A stretch of 64,000 nucleotides of DNA from Sphingomonas gellani (GTDB lineage Bacteria; Pseudomonadota; Alphaproteobacteria; Sphingomonadales; Sphingomonadaceae), in contig NZ_FOCF01000002.1 in the NCBI RefSeq assembly GCF_900110035.1, positions 124,001 to 188,000 of the forward strand, written 5' to 3'. Below are positions 1 through 9,425 of the stretch, in pieces. The notes beneath the pieces were generated by a model that did not search any database, was not told the DNA's origin, and was given only the letters and a program-made list of their open reading frames with translations. Each line of letters opens with the position of its first letter. The stretch's first letter is position 1. The translations under genes were made by a program, and so were the position numbers.

Positions 1-1
1 C

Positions 2-451
2 GCCCAAGGCCGCTTCTCCGCGTTGGAGGTCAAGCGGATGCAGGCCTATGCCGGGCAGCTGGAACAGGGCACGCGCTATATCCCGATTTGGGTCAAGGTG
101 ACGGTTGCGCTGGCGCTGGGGCTGGGCACCATGGTCGGATGGAAGCGGATCGTGGTCACGGTGGGCGAGAAGATCGGCAAGAGCCACCTGACCTATGGCA
201 TGGGCGCGTCGGCGGAGCTGATGGCGGCTGGCACGATCCTGTTGGCGGACCGGTTCGGCCTGCCGGTGTCGACCACTCATATCCTGTCGTCCGGCGTGGC
301 AGGGGCCTCCGTCGCGAACGGCGCGGGGGTGCAGCATCGCACGCTGCGCGCGATGGCGCTGGCCTGGTTCATGACCCTGCCGGTGGCGATGCTGTTGTCG
401 GGCGTGTTGTACTGGCTGTTGCTCGCCGGCGTCCGCGCGCTGGGGCTGTAG
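2..451 (+). CDS. Pit-family inorganic phosphate permease, C-terminal part
   Basis: The reading frame is open from the window edge, so only the last 149 codons are present and the start lies outside. The visible part has hydrophobic segments and the PHO4/Pit half-repeat hallmark GLPVSTTH followed by a glycine-rich helix (about residues 90-110 of the fragment). The family is an inner-membrane, ion-coupled low-affinity phosphate carrier. The downstream neighbour is convergent, and the 176 bp between them hold nothing I recognise. Family identity is fairly safe; the substrate (phosphate versus sulfate) is inferred from family. Confidence 0.8.
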   Translation, partial: AQGRFSALEVKRMQAYAGQLEQGTRYIPIWVKVTVALALGLGTMVGWKRIVVTVGEKIGKSHLTYGMGASAELMAAGTILLADRFGLPVSTTHILSSGVAGASVANGAGVQHRTLRAMALAWFMTLPVAMLLSGVLYWLLLAGVRALGL

Positions 452-627
452 TTTCGGGCGAAGCTGCCCAGCGGCCCGCGCGCGATGCCCATGTCCTGCT
501 ATCGTAGACGTTCGGCGCTGCGACACGACGCACACGCATTTGCCCACCAGTGACCGGCTCGGTTAAGCCGCTTCGCTCAGCGTAGAAAGCAACCGGGCGA
601 GCGCGCCGTGCACGCCCGCCTGGATAG

Positions 628-3600
628 TCAGCGCGCGAGCAGCACGCGTGCCTGGCCCGCGATCTGCGCCAGCATCGCCGCGCCGGGTTGCGTGGCCGCA
701 CGGGCACGCGAAACCAGCCCGCGGAACTGCGCCACTCGTCCGGCATGGGTGTCGAGCCATGCCTCCACCGCGGCGCCCGGATCGGCGGCGGCGTGGCGGG
801 CGAGGAAGTCGAGCCGCAACTGCTGGAAATCGCGCGCCAGTCCGCCGAGCAGCAGACGCTCCCACGGGTCGCTGGAGCCGATCCGCGCGGCCGTGGCCTG
901 TGCCCAGTCCAGCCCCAGCGCGTGACCCAGCCGGGTAAAGGCGCGGGTCAGCACCGCCTCGTCCTGGCCGAGCCGCTGGCCGAGATCGGCCAGGCCGACC
1001 CCGCCGTCCATCTCGAACAGGCGCACCACGCGCGCGGCGAGGTCGGTCGGTGCGCCGGCGGTGGCAAGCGCCGTCGTGATGCGGCCGCTGTGCGCGCGGG
1101 CCTCGTCCAGCAGCAGCGTGTCGAGTCCGGCTTGCAGCTTGGCGATACCGGGCCGCAGCCGCGCCAGCGCCGCATCGGGAGAGGTGCCGGCCGGCACCGC
1201 GCGCAGCAGATCGGCGATCTGCGATCCCGTGCCCGCCGCGATCTCGTCGAACAAGGCGATCCGTGCCGCCTCCGGCATCGCTGTGCGCTCAACCTCCGCC
1301 CATAGCGGCTGGAGATCGAACAAGCGTTCCGCGACCACGAACATCGCGGCCAGGTCGCCGAGCGAGGCGCCTTCCTCCTCGGCCACGTCGAAAGGTTGAA
1401 GGACGCCCAGCCGGTTGACGATGCGGTTGGCCAGCTTGGTCGCGACGATCTCTCCGCGCAGGCGATGCTCATCAATCGCGGGGCCGAACGCCTCGCGCAT
1501 GGCGCGCGGAAATGCGGCGTGGAGGTCGTCGCGCAGCGCCGGATCGGCACCCAGGCCGGCTGTCTCGATCGCGTCCTGCAGCGCCAGCTTCGCGGTGGCG
1601 AGCAGCACGGACAGTTCGGGCCGGGTCAGCCCGGCGCCCTCCTGGCCACGACGCAACAGGTCGTCGTTGCCGGACAATCCCTCCACGCGGCGGTCCAGGC
1701 GGCCGGTGCCCTCGAACATCTCGATCAGGCGCACATAGCTGGGCATGGCGCGCGCGCCGTCCCGCTCCGCGATAGACAGCGCCAGCGTCTGGAGCCGGTT
1801 GTCCTCCAGCACCAGATGCGCGACGTCGTCGGTCATCGCGGCGAGCAGGGCGTTGCGATCCGCCTCCGCCAGCCGGCCCTCGATCATTTCGCGATTCAGC
1901 GCGATCTTGATGTTGACCTCGTTGTCCGAACAATCGACGCCCGCCGAATTGTCGATGAAGTCGGTGTTGATGCGGCCGCCGCGTCCGGCAAAGGCGATGC
2001 GCGCCGCCTGGGTCACGCCCAAATTCGCGCCCTCTCCGATCGCGGTGACTCGCAGGTCCTCCGCATCGACGCGCAGGCGATCGTTGGCGGGGTCGCCGAC
2101 GGCCGCGTTGTTCTCGCTGCGCGCCTTTACATAGGTGCCGATGCCGCCGAACCAGAGCAGGTCGGCCGGCGCCTTCAGGATCGCGGCGATCAGCGCGGTG
2201 GGCTCCATCTCGCCCGCCTCGATGCCCAGCGCGGCCGCGACCTCCGCCGTCACCGCGATCGACTTGGCGGCGCGGCTGTGGACGCCGCCGCCGGCCGACA
2301 GAGGCGCGGCATAGTCGGCCCAGGACGAGCGGGGCAGGGCGAACAGCCGCGCACGCTCCTCGTACGACACCGCCGCATCGGGGTTGGGGTCGAGGAAGAT
2401 GTGGCGGTGGTCGAACGCCGCGACCAGCCTGATCGAACGCGACAGCAGCATGCCGTTGCCGAACACATCGCCCGACATGTCGCCGCAACCGACCACAGTG
2501 ACGGGGTCGATCTGCACGTCCACGCCGCGTTCGGCGAAGTGGCGCTGTACCGAGACCCAGGCGCCCTTGGCCGTGATGCCCATCGCCTTGTGATCGTAAC
2601 CCTGGCTGCCGCCGGACGCAAAGGCGTCGCCCAGCCAGAATCCGCGTTCCAGCGCCAGCGCGTTGGCGACGTCGGAGAAGGTCGCCGTGCCCTTGTCGGC
2701 GGCGACCACGAAATACGGGTCCTCGCTGTCCAGGATGCGCACGCCCTCCGGATGCACGACGGCGCCGTCGACGATGTTGTCGGTGATCGACAGCAGCGAC
2801 CGGATGAACACGCGATAGCTTTCGGTGCCCTCCGCCAGCCAGGCGTCGCGATCGACCGCGGGGGAGGGGAGCTGCTTCGGGTAGAAGCCGCCCTTTGCCC
2901 CGGTCGGCACGATCACCGCGTTCTTGACCCGCTGCGCCTTCATCAGGCCGAGGATCTCCGTGCGGAAGTCGTCGCGCCGGTCGGACCAGCGCAGGCCGCC
3001 GCGCGCGACCGGACCGGCGCGCAGATGGATGCCCTCCACACGCGGCGAATACACCCAGACCTCACGCCATGGCACGGGCGCGGGCAGACCGGGGATGCGG
3101 TGGCTGTCCAGCTTGAAGGCGAGCGCCACTTGTCCCGCCGGCGCGAAGGCGTTGGTGCGCAGCGTCGCGCCGATCACCGCACGATAGGCGCGTAGGATGC
3201 GGTCGTCGTCGATCGCGGACACCGCATCCAGCCCCTGAGTCACCGCGGCATCGGCGGCGGCGACATCGCCATCGCTCGGACCATGCGCGGCGAAGAACCG
3301 GGCGACCAAGGCGGCGGCAACGACGGGCGCGCGGCGCAGCGCATCGACCACCGTCGCCAGGCCATAGGGCAGTCCAGCCTGGCGCAGGTACCGGAACCAT
3401 GCGCGCAGCAGCACCACCGCATCCGGAGTCAGCCCCGCCTCCACGATCAGGCGGTTGAAGGCATCATTCTCCGCCCCGCCTGCCAGCACGGCGGCGATCG
3501 CCCCCTCCAGCACGGACGCGTCCGTCGGTAACGTACCGTCCGCCTCGACCTGGAAATCGTGGATCGAGGATCGCGACTCATCGCTCAGCGCGGTCGGCAT

Positions 3601-5214
3601 TTCCTCGACGACGCGGAACCCGAAATTCTCCAGCACCGGCACCGCATCGGACAGGGCCAGCGCGCCACCCTGGCGATAGATCTTCAGCCGCGTACCGCTG
3701 TCACCCATCGCGATCCGGACGCCGCGTGCATCGTCGCCTTCCAGTCGGGACAGGTGCAGCGTGTCGAGCGCAGCCTCCTCCGCCGGATGGGCGTTGCGAT
3801 ACCCCGTCGGAAACGCGCCCGCGTAACGCAGCGCCAGTCGTGCTGCTCGCGCCGGGCCGACCGCCTCGCCCAGCGATCCTTCGACCGCGGGGATCCAGCC
3901 GCGCACCATGCGCGCGATACGCGGCTCCAGCCCGTCGACATCGGCGCTCGCGTCGCCGCCGCGCACGTCCAGCGTATAACGGAGCAGCGCGATGCCGCCC
4001 TCTTCCAGTGCGATCGACCAGTTGATCACAATTCCGCCCGCCCGTTCCGCGAGCATGTCGCCGATCGCGACACGCCGCGCGGTGGTCAGGTCATCGCGCG
4101 GCAGCCAGACGAATGCGAACAACTGGCGGCCCAACGGCGATCGTACGGCGACCAGCGCCGGACGCGGGCGATCGGCCAGCGACATGGCGGTCAGCACCAG
4201 CCGCTCCAGCGCGTCCGGCGCGATCGCTACGGCGAGGTCGTGCGGCAGGTTGGACAGCGCGTGAGTCAGCGCCTTTCCGGCATGGCCGCGCGGGTCGAAG
4301 CCGAATTTCTGCTGCAACTCGGCCAGCCGTCGCCGCAGGACGGGCACCTCCGCCGGCGCGGCGGCCAGCGCGGCGCTGGTCCACAAGCCGGCATGGATTG
4401 ACAGACCGGTGACGCTGCTGCCCTCACGCACCGGTAGGATCACCAGGTCGAGCGGCACGGCGCGGTGAACGGGAGAGATCAGGCTGGATTTCAGCAGCAG
4501 CGGCGCGGCGCCGCCGGCGGTGAAATAGTTCATCGCCAGCGTGCGGCTCGCCTCCGCCAGGATCGGCGGATCGTGGCGGTTCCGCGCGATGCCGAGTGCG
4601 GCGCCCGCCCCGCCATGGGCCCAGCGCTGATGGCCCAGCAGCGTCAGATTGTCCGCCAGCAGCCAGTCGAGCAGGGCGCCGCCCTCATCCGCGCTGCCCA
4701 GCGCCTCCGCGTCCTGACGCAGCGCCTGGGTCAGCGCGGGCCAGTCGGCGACGGCGCTACGCACGTCGGCCAGCACGGCGCACAACGCATCGGTCAGTTC
4801 GCGCCGGTCGCGGGCATCCGCACGCTCCAGCTCCAGATAGATCATCGATTCGCGGGACGGACCCTCGCCGACCGCGAGCAGGCGGCCGTCCGCGTCGCGC
4901 GACACGGGCACGATGGGGTGAAGGATGCGATCGACCGCGATGTCGCGCGCGCCGATCGCCGCCGCCACCGAATCGACCAGGAACGGCATGTCGTCATTGA
5001 CCACGGCCAGCCGCATGCGGCGGCGAGGATCGTCCGCCGCGATGGGCGAGAGCGTGATCGCAGGCGTGCCGGGCGTCCGCTCAGCAGCGGCGTCCACCAT
5101 GAAGCGGGCCGCATCGGTCACTTCTGCGGGTCCGAATCGGTCGAGCTCGCCCGGAAGTGCACCCTCCGTCAGGCGGGCTGCGAGCTGGTTCGTCAACATT
5201 TGCACATCGGTCAT
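628..5214 (-). CDS. NAD-dependent glutamate dehydrogenase, 180-kDa class
   Basis: This 1528-residue protein matches the large bacterial NAD-GDH class (GdhZ/GdhB type) in full length. It deaminates glutamate oxidatively to 2-oxoglutarate in the cytoplasm. A long N-terminal regulatory region with ACT-like stretches comes first. The catalytic domain carries GGLRWSDRRDDFRTE near residue 745 and the lysine-containing PTGAKGGF near residue 775. The NAD-binding part holds GEGANLGVTQAAR and NTDFIDNSAGVDCSDNE near residues 1070-1100. The C-terminal region is helical. The ATG at 5214 is followed by a typical N-terminus. No partner gene is in the same operon. It belongs to the chromosomal backbone on the left of the tRNA. 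Confidence 0.95.
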   Translation of the reverse strand: MTDVQMLTNQLAARLTEGALPGELDRFGPAEVTDAARFMVDAAAERTPGTPAITLSPIAADDPRRRMRLAVVNDDMPFLVDSVAAAIGARDIAVDRILHPIVPVSRDADGRLLAVGEGPSRESMIYLELERADARDRRELTDALCAVLADVRSAVADWPALTQALRQDAEALGSADEGGALLDWLLADNLTLLGHQRWAHGGAGAALGIARNRHDPPILAEASRTLAMNYFTAGGAAPLLLKSSLISPVHRAVPLDLVILPVREGSSVTGLSIHAGLWTSAALAAAPAEVPVLRRRLAELQQKFGFDPRGHAGKALTHALSNLPHDLAVAIAPDALERLVLTAMSLADRPRPALVAVRSPLGRQLFAFVWLPRDDLTTARRVAIGDMLAERAGGIVINWSIALEEGGIALLRYTLDVRGGDASADVDGLEPRIARMVRGWIPAVEGSLGEAVGPARAARLALRYAGAFPTGYRNAHPAEEAALDTLHLSRLEGDDARGVRIAMGDSGTRLKIYRQGGALALSDAVPVLENFGFRVVEEMPTALSDESRSSIHDFQVEADGTLPTDASVLEGAIAAVLAGGAENDAFNRLIVEAGLTPDAVVLLRAWFRYLRQAGLPYGLATVVDALRRAPVVAAALVARFFAAHGPSDGDVAAADAAVTQGLDAVSAIDDDRILRAYRAVIGATLRTNAFAPAGQVALAFKLDSHRIPGLPAPVPWREVWVYSPRVEGIHLRAGPVARGGLRWSDRRDDFRTEILGLMKAQRVKNAVIVPTGAKGGFYPKQLPSPAVDRDAWLAEGTESYRVFIRSLLSITDNIVDGAVVHPEGVRILDSEDPYFVVAADKGTATFSDVANALALERGFWLGDAFASGGSQGYDHKAMGITAKGAWVSVQRHFAERGVDVQIDPVTVVGCGDMSGDVFGNGMLLSRSIRLVAAFDHRHIFLDPNPDAAVSYEERARLFALPRSSWADYAAPLSAGGGVHSRAAKSIAVTAEVAAALGIEAGEMEPTALIAAILKAPADLLWFGGIGTYVKARSENNAAVGDPANDRLRVDAEDLRVTAIGEGANLGVTQAARIAFAGRGGRINTDFIDNSAGVDCSDNEVNIKIALNREMIEGRLAEADRNALLAAMTDDVAHLVLEDNRLQTLALSIAERDGARAMPSYVRLIEMFEGTGRLDRRVEGLSGNDDLLRRGQEGAGLTRPELSVLLATAKLALQDAIETAGLGADPALRDDLHAAFPRAMREAFGPAIDEHRLRGEIVATKLANRIVNRLGVLQPFDVAEEEGASLGDLAAMFVVAERLFDLQPLWAEVERTAMPEAARIALFDEIAAGTGSQIADLLRAVPAGTSPDAALARLRPGIAKLQAGLDTLLLDEARAHSGRITTALATAGAPTDLAARVVRLFEMDGGVGLADLGQRLGQDEAVLTRAFTRLGHALGLDWAQATAARIGSSDPWERLLLGGLARDFQQLRLDFLARHAAADPGAAVEAWLDTHAGRVAQFRGLVSRARAATQPGAAMLAQIAGQARVLLAR

Positions 5215-5336
5215 GATGCCGGCCTATGCGCCCGCCCCGTGACCGGCTCAACCCCCGCAAATCGGCGGATTTGCGCGCGCGTCATCCTGTTACCGCTTCC
5301 TTAGCGGATCGTCGCCCCGGTTCAGGACGGGCGCGA

Positions 5337-6635
5337 TCAGTCCAGCGCGCGCAGGGCGCGTTCGCACAGCGAGGTGTCGCCGGTCACCGTGCCGATCAGG
5401 TCGAGCCCGCCGCCATCCGCAATGCGTGCGATCAGAACCACCGTGCTGCCGGCATCGCCCGTCACGTCGAAGGGCAGGTGGGCGATGGTCGGGCGGGGTG
5501 CCGGCGCGACGACGGGCTTGGGCGCAGGCTTCTTCGCCTGTCGCTCGGCCGCGACGACTGCCTTTATGCCGCCTGCGAACCCGTCCAGAAATGCCGGCAA
5601 CTGGCCGCTTCCGATGCCGTTGCGGCGGGCGTGGCTGAGCACGGAGGCGAATTCGGTCAGCCGCGTCTTGTCGTAATCCACGCCGAAGATCAGCTTCACC
5701 ACCGGGGTCAGCGGAGCGCGCGCCTGAACCGTGATGCCGGCGTCGGCGAGCATCTCCGCATAATCGTCCGCTTCCGTGTCAGCCGCGATGGCGAAATCAT
5801 GCGCACGGCCTAGGGCGCGGTACAGGGCGGAGCGGCTGCGCGTATCGGCCGCACGCACTGCCGCCGCGCTTTCGCGGGCGAGCGCCAATCGGTCCGCGAG
5901 CGATGCCGTGGGCAGCGGCTCATCGAGGAGGGGGGAGGGGACATCGCCTTCGTCGCTGTCACCCGGCTCCTCCACCGCGACCTCGGCGCTCGGTCCGTCA
6001 GCCCAGACGGGCGTGTCGTGCGCGGTGCGGGGAGCGTCACGCACCGCCGCGTCCAGTTCGGCATGCAGTCCCGCCTGCGTGACCGCGTCCACCGTCTCCT
6101 TCCAGTTGATGACGCCGTAGATATAGTCGATCGCGTCGCCGTCGGATGAAAAGGGCATCAGGATGCCGCGGTACAGGGTGGTACGGCCCCGTATGCCGAC
6201 GAATTCCGCCTCGAACCCGATCGGCGCGCGATTGGCGATGATCTGCAGGTAATGATCGGTCAGTCGCGACAGCAGGGAGCGGCTGGGCACGTCGCCGATT
6301 CGCTGGATCCCGGACTCCAGCCCGCACTCCTCGCGCAGCTTCCGCCCCAGAAAGGCGATCAGCGGATCCTCGATCCCTCTGCTGAAATCGAGCAGCACGC
6401 TGTGCCCGCCGAAATCGGCGATGCTGCTCGGGTCCAGGTCCGCGATCGCCGGATACGCGCGCCCCTTCAGCAGCGACACCCAATGATTGTACGCGCGCAC
6501 ATGCATGCGCCGCTCGTCGCCGCCCAGGTCGAACAAGGCGTCGTCGATGCCGCCATCCGTGTCGGCCTCGACGTCGATCGCCGTTTCCGGTTCGTCGATA
6601 CCGATCCGCTGTTCGAATTCGCGCGCGATATTCAT
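5337..6635 (-). CDS. PAS_5-type sensory/regulatory protein of unknown role
   Basis: A 432-residue cytoplasmic protein without signal peptide or membrane helices. Residues about 45-190 resemble the PAS_5 family, with the pattern HVRAYNHWVSLLKGRAYPAI, then SIADFGGHSVLLDF and a later RGILMPFSSDGD. The middle is acidic and low in complexity. The C-terminal part has an Ala/Pro-rich linker. PAS_5 proteins are widespread in alphaproteobacteria; some affect envelope or stress traits, but no specific function can be assigned here. It is transcribed in the same direction as the NAD-GDH gene, 122 bp upstream of it. It belongs to the chromosomal backbone. Confidence 0.75.
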   Translation of the reverse strand: MNIAREFEQRIGIDEPETAIDVEADTDGGIDDALFDLGGDERRMHVRAYNHWVSLLKGRAYPAIADLDPSSIADFGGHSVLLDFSRGIEDPLIAFLGRKLREECGLESGIQRIGDVPSRSLLSRLTDHYLQIIANRAPIGFEAEFVGIRGRTTLYRGILMPFSSDGDAIDYIYGVINWKETVDAVTQAGLHAELDAAVRDAPRTAHDTPVWADGPSAEVAVEEPGDSDEGDVPSPLLDEPLPTASLADRLALARESAAAVRAADTRSRSALYRALGRAHDFAIAADTEADDYAEMLADAGITVQARAPLTPVVKLIFGVDYDKTRLTEFASVLSHARRNGIGSGQLPAFLDGFAGGIKAVVAAERQAKKPAPKPVVAPAPRPTIAHLPFDVTGDAGSTVVLIARIADGGGLDLIGTVTGDTSLCERALRALD

Positions 6636-6797
6636 GGCGTTTGCAGGCCCTTATGGGTTCGGCATGATGCCGGATGCCCGCGTCTTGCGCCCGTCTTGGT
6701 AAACGCAACGTAAACCCGGGCCGACATGCTTGAGCGGCTTGTCAGCACGGGACGCTGCTGTTACAGGCGCCACCTCCACCGGCTCCGCGCCGGTCGT

Positions 6798-6873
6798 GCC
6801 GCTTTAGCTCAGCTGGTAGAGCATCGCATTCGTAATGCGGGGGTCGCAGGTTCGAGTCCTGCAAGCGGCACCA
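6798..6873 (+). tRNA. tRNA-Thr (anticodon CGU)
   Basis: A 76-nt cloverleaf folds cleanly. The acceptor stem is GCCGCTT/AAGCGGC, the D-arm has AGCTGGTAGA, and the anticodon stem TCGCA/TGCGG encloses loop TTCGTAA. Positions 34-36 are CGT, which reads ACG (Thr). The T-arm loop is TTCGAGT and CCA is encoded. The 3' part (6829-6873) doubles as the attachment site of the neighbouring element, which rebuilds a complete tRNA on integration. Confidence 0.96.
6829..6873 (+). repeat. attL: 45-bp direct repeat inside tRNA-Thr
   Basis: These 45 bp, from the anticodon loop to CCA, are identical to 32360-32404. The bases on either side differ between the copies, so the repeat is exactly 45 bp. The integrase gene ends 13 bp away, as is usual for tRNA-targeting tyrosine recombinases. 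Confidence 0.93.
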
Positions 6874-6885
6874 CCTAACATGTTA

Positions 6886-8229
6886 TTATCCGGGCATTTT
6901 TGCCTCCCTCGGTGCGAGGGGCGCGCGGCTGGCTCCGGTGGCATTCCGGTGCAGGGAGCCCGGAGCCAGTCGCTCGATATCGGAAATGATGCTCGCTAGG
7001 GCGCTCACGACCGTGGGGAATTCGCCCACAGCATAGACCTCGGTCTGGCTGGAGGCGCGGTGCCCCATGAAGCCTTCCAAGTCCCACTTCTCAGCGCCGC
7101 GATTGCGGGCGAGCGTGGCGAGGCTATGGCGCAGCACGTAAGGCTTCCACTCCCGTCCGGTGGGGAAGCCCAAGTCGACGAGCATTGCGTCCCAAGCGCG
7201 ATCGATGCTCTTCACCGGTCGGCCATAGTAGTTGACCAGCCAACCTCGCCCGATTCGCTCCTCGACAGGTAGCGCATCGTATTCGACACGCTCCGCGTCG
7301 AGCCATTCCGCGAGCAGCGGGAGGACAGGCAGAAGCGGGCGCCGCTTCTTGTTCTGCGTTCGGCCGTTCGGGTTGAGGTCGATTGTCGGCGAACCAGGCC
7401 ACCACTGGTTGCGCTCAGGCGTGACCGAGATCTCTACCACGGCGCCCGGGCGGGCGATGGTGCAGATCGAGGCGACGATGAAGCGGTGCAGCGAGCCTCG
7501 GCGCTTGTTCGGTTCGGCCGCATAGGCGACGATCTTCGCCAACTCCTCGATGCCGATCCTGGTGCGACGGGTTCGTTGCACCTGGCTGGGCGGCAGCGGC
7601 TTGTACGTCGGTCGCTTGTCAGAGCGCGGAGGATCCGCGTTGACCGCATGGTTCAGAACGGCGACCAACTGCGCGATCGCGGCCTCCGTGGCCGCGGGCG
7701 ACCGGTCTTTCGACTTCGTAACGAGACCGGCCTTGTTTCTCCAGACGACCGGCTGCTTGCGCGACCAAGCCCGGAAGGCATGGACAAACACGCTCGTGCA
7801 AGCCGCCGCGCAGCTAGTGGCGATGCCGAAACGGCCCTCGCTGCCTCGCGCTTCCTCGACGTCGAGGAAGTCCAGGACGTGCTTGAGCCGTCCCTCGATC
7901 GTGTCGGCCGACGCTCGCGCGTCCCCCCACTCGAGTCGATAGTCGGCGATCGCGTCAGTCAGCAGGTACGCCTGAGCTTGGGCGAGCGGCTGACCGCACG
8001 CGTGGCAGAACGCTGGCGCCTCGTCGGTGTCAGCGAGATACTTCCGGTCGAGCGCTAGGACGGCGAGGTCCTCCTGCGCCGTGCCCGATGATGCGCTTCG
8101 GACGCGTCCCGCTGCGGGATCGTACCAGAAGATGGTGAGGTTGGGACTGCGGAGAGACCCGTCGACCTTCCGGTCCCATCCGAGCCAATATTTCCCCCGA
8201 CGATAGAGCGGCGTTTCCTGTCGCGGCAT
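6886..8229 (-). CDS. int: Tyrosine-type site-specific integrase (element integrase 1)
   Basis: A 447-residue phage-type tyrosine recombinase. The first arginine box is ARPGAVVEI near residue 261. The second box has LRHSLAT near residue 371, followed by GHRASSQTEVY, with the nucleophilic tyrosine near residue 398. A CxxC pair (CHACGQPLAQ) lies in the N-terminal region, which probably binds DNA. All core catalytic positions that I can see are kept, so it may be active. Its 3' end abuts the tRNA-Thr copy of the att repeat, and it is the last gene of the leftward early operon. Its start overlaps the preceding small gene by about 175 bp, which is unusual; a later start cannot be excluded. Confidence 0.9.
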   Translation of the reverse strand: MPRQETPLYRRGKYWLGWDRKVDGSLRSPNLTIFWYDPAAGRVRSASSGTAQEDLAVLALDRKYLADTDEAPAFCHACGQPLAQAQAYLLTDAIADYRLEWGDARASADTIEGRLKHVLDFLDVEEARGSEGRFGIATSCAAACTSVFVHAFRAWSRKQPVVWRNKAGLVTKSKDRSPAATEAAIAQLVAVLNHAVNADPPRSDKRPTYKPLPPSQVQRTRRTRIGIEELAKIVAYAAEPNKRRGSLHRFIVASICTIARPGAVVEISVTPERNQWWPGSPTIDLNPNGRTQNKKRRPLLPVLPLLAEWLDAERVEYDALPVEERIGRGWLVNYYGRPVKSIDRAWDAMLVDLGFPTGREWKPYVLRHSLATLARNRGAEKWDLEGFMGHRASSQTEVYAVGEFPTVVSALASIISDIERLAPGSLHRNATGASRAPLAPREAKMPG

Positions 8230-8393
8230 CCCGCTTGATCCTTGAGATAGTCTGCTGTTGCGCGGTGGATGACGTGAAGGACGCCATGCGTCACCAGAAG
8301 GTCGACATCGGCGGCTTCGAGCCTGATGCCTCTGCCATCTTCGGCGGCTCGGCTGATCCTGCGGTCCAGCTTGGCAATTGAGGGAGCGTTCAT
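8055..8393 (-). CDS. Small coupled gene upstream of the integrase, unknown function
   Basis: The ATG at 8393 overlaps the stop of the preceding gene as ATGA, so it is very probably translated. The first 60 or so residues look like a real protein (LEAADVDLLVTHGVLHVI). The remainder overlaps the integrase gene in another frame and is of low complexity. A position next to int would suit a directionality factor, but no excisionase motif is visible. Either the tail is tolerated overlap or the integrase starts further downstream. Confidence 0.45.
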   Translation of the reverse strand: MNAPSIAKLDRRISRAAEDGRGIRLEAADVDLLVTHGVLHVIHRATADYLKDQAGCRDRKRRSIVGGNIGSDGTGRSTGLSAVPTSPSSGTIPQRDASEAHHRARRRRTSPS

Positions 8394-8863
8394 GGTTCCT
8401 CCGGGGCGGGCAGCATCGGCAGCAGCGCCGGCATGGTGCCGACGCGGTACGCGTCTGCGATTTGCGGCTTCATCCAGGCGCCGGCGGTCTCACCGGTGGG
8501 CAGAACGATGTTCGCCAGGAACTCGTCCTCGAACACGCTGATGCCACTCTCGACGGCTTCCAGCTTGGCCTTGATCACGAGGGCGAGCGCTCGCCAGCGC
8601 TGACGCACGGCCTGTTCCCATTCCTTCAGCGCAGCCTCTGGCGTCCGCGCGCCGCGGCTATGATGGGTGAAAGATTTGTCGCTCTTCTTGGGCAGCTGGA
8701 GAATGAAACGGATCTGCCGACCCGCCATGCGGAAGCCGACCAGCGCCGCCTCGTCTTGCCAGCCGTAGAGGAACTGGTCGGCGCCGTAGCGCTCCAGCGT
8801 CCGTTCGATCTCCTCGCGGCTGCGCGAACTGCTGACCTCGGTGGTCGCGGCAAAGCGGGTCAT
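8390..8863 (-). CDS. Phage early-operon protein, unknown function (157 aa)
   Basis: Start ATG at 8863 is preceded by a strong GGAGG five bases upstream. The protein is soluble, with charged helices (SREEIERTLERYGADQFLYG) and a central beta-rich segment GFRMAGRQIRFILQLPKK. The C-terminus mentions no known motif. Proteins of this look recur in sphingomonad prophages, but I cannot name a function. It is coupled to its downstream neighbour by ATGA. Confidence 0.65.
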   Translation of the reverse strand: MTRFAATTEVSSSRSREEIERTLERYGADQFLYGWQDEAALVGFRMAGRQIRFILQLPKKSDKSFTHHSRGARTPEAALKEWEQAVRQRWRALALVIKAKLEAVESGISVFEDEFLANIVLPTGETAGAWMKPQIADAYRVGTMPALLPMLPAPEEP

Positions 8864-9019
8864 CGCACCTCCCCAACGCCGATCGCGAAGCCGGCGTCGC
8901 GGAGGTGTCCGCTGCGGCACGCGCGGCGATCGCCGCGTCGACGTGAGCCTCGGCCGAGGAGCGTGCCTCTTGCGGCCGGCGCGGCGGGTGATGGGTTCGA
9001 TCGCGGTCTGAGCGTTCAT
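8860..9019 (-). pseudogene. Frameshifted small early-operon gene
   Basis: The ATG at 9019 overlaps the previous stop (ATGA) and the TGA at 8862-8860 overlaps the next start, so a gene of about 52 codons is expected here. No single frame joins them. The beginning (MNAQTAIEPITRRAGRKR) is in one frame, the middle (SSAEAHVDAAIAARAAAD) in a second, and the end (HLRDAGFAIGVGEVR) in a third. Read straight through, the first frame becomes arginine-rich and runs into the next gene. Two single-base changes would restore a sensible product, so this is either a decayed gene or a sequence error. Confidence 0.5.
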
Positions 9020-9258
9020 GACACGGTCTCCGGCTTGTGGCCGCGAGCGCCACGCCGTGTGGGAGCGGGTGTCTCGACCGGGCGGCCTTGGGGTGCGCTC
9101 ATGTCGGCGGTGACGGTCGCCGGCACGTCGGGATCGGTGAGGGGGGCGGCATCCGGCCTGCCCCCCGAGCTGGTGATGAAGGTCAGCTGGCAACCTCCGC
9201 TGGTCCAGCCGCGGCAGGCAGAGCAGCGGCAGCGTTCGAGCTGCACCGACGCGGTCAC
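9016..9258 (-). CDS. Small cysteine-containing early-operon protein (80 aa)
   Basis: GTG start at 9258 overlaps the upstream stop as GTGA, and its stop overlaps the next ATG. The N-terminal half has a cysteine cluster (CRCSACRGWTSGGC) that may bind zinc. The C-terminal half is Pro/Arg-rich and probably disordered. Function unknown. The coupling on both sides is the main evidence that it is real. Confidence 0.55.
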   Translation of the reverse strand: MTASVQLERCRCSACRGWTSGGCQLTFITSSGGRPDAAPLTDPDVPATVTADMSAPQGRPVETPAPTRRGARGHKPETVS

Positions 9259-9425
9259 GCGACCACCTCGTAGCGCGCGATCTCGAAGGGGTGCCCGGTC
9301 CGCCGCCAGTTGCACGCACCGGAGCCGTCGGCCGGCCAGCCGGCGAACGGCATGCCGTTCTCCAGCTCGCCGCGCACGCGCTTTCCCATCGCGTCGGTTG
9401 GGAGGTGGCCGGGGTTCGGCTTCAC
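9255..9425 (-). CDS. Small early-operon protein (56 aa)
   Basis: GTG start at 9425 overlaps the upstream stop (GTGA). The short product contains GELENGMPFAGWPADGSGAC and ends FEIARYEVVA. No known domain is visible. Coupled on both sides within the leftward operon. Confidence 0.55.
   Translation of the reverse strand: MKPNPGHLPTDAMGKRVRGELENGMPFAGWPADGSGACNWRRTGHPFEIARYEVVA

Noticed and set aside
1396..3195. A 599-codon open frame on the plus strand
   Set aside because: It is fully antisense to the NAD-GDH gene, whose protein is conserved over its full length. The plus-strand product is Arg/Gly/Val-rich without any domain, as expected for a shadow frame in high-GC DNA.
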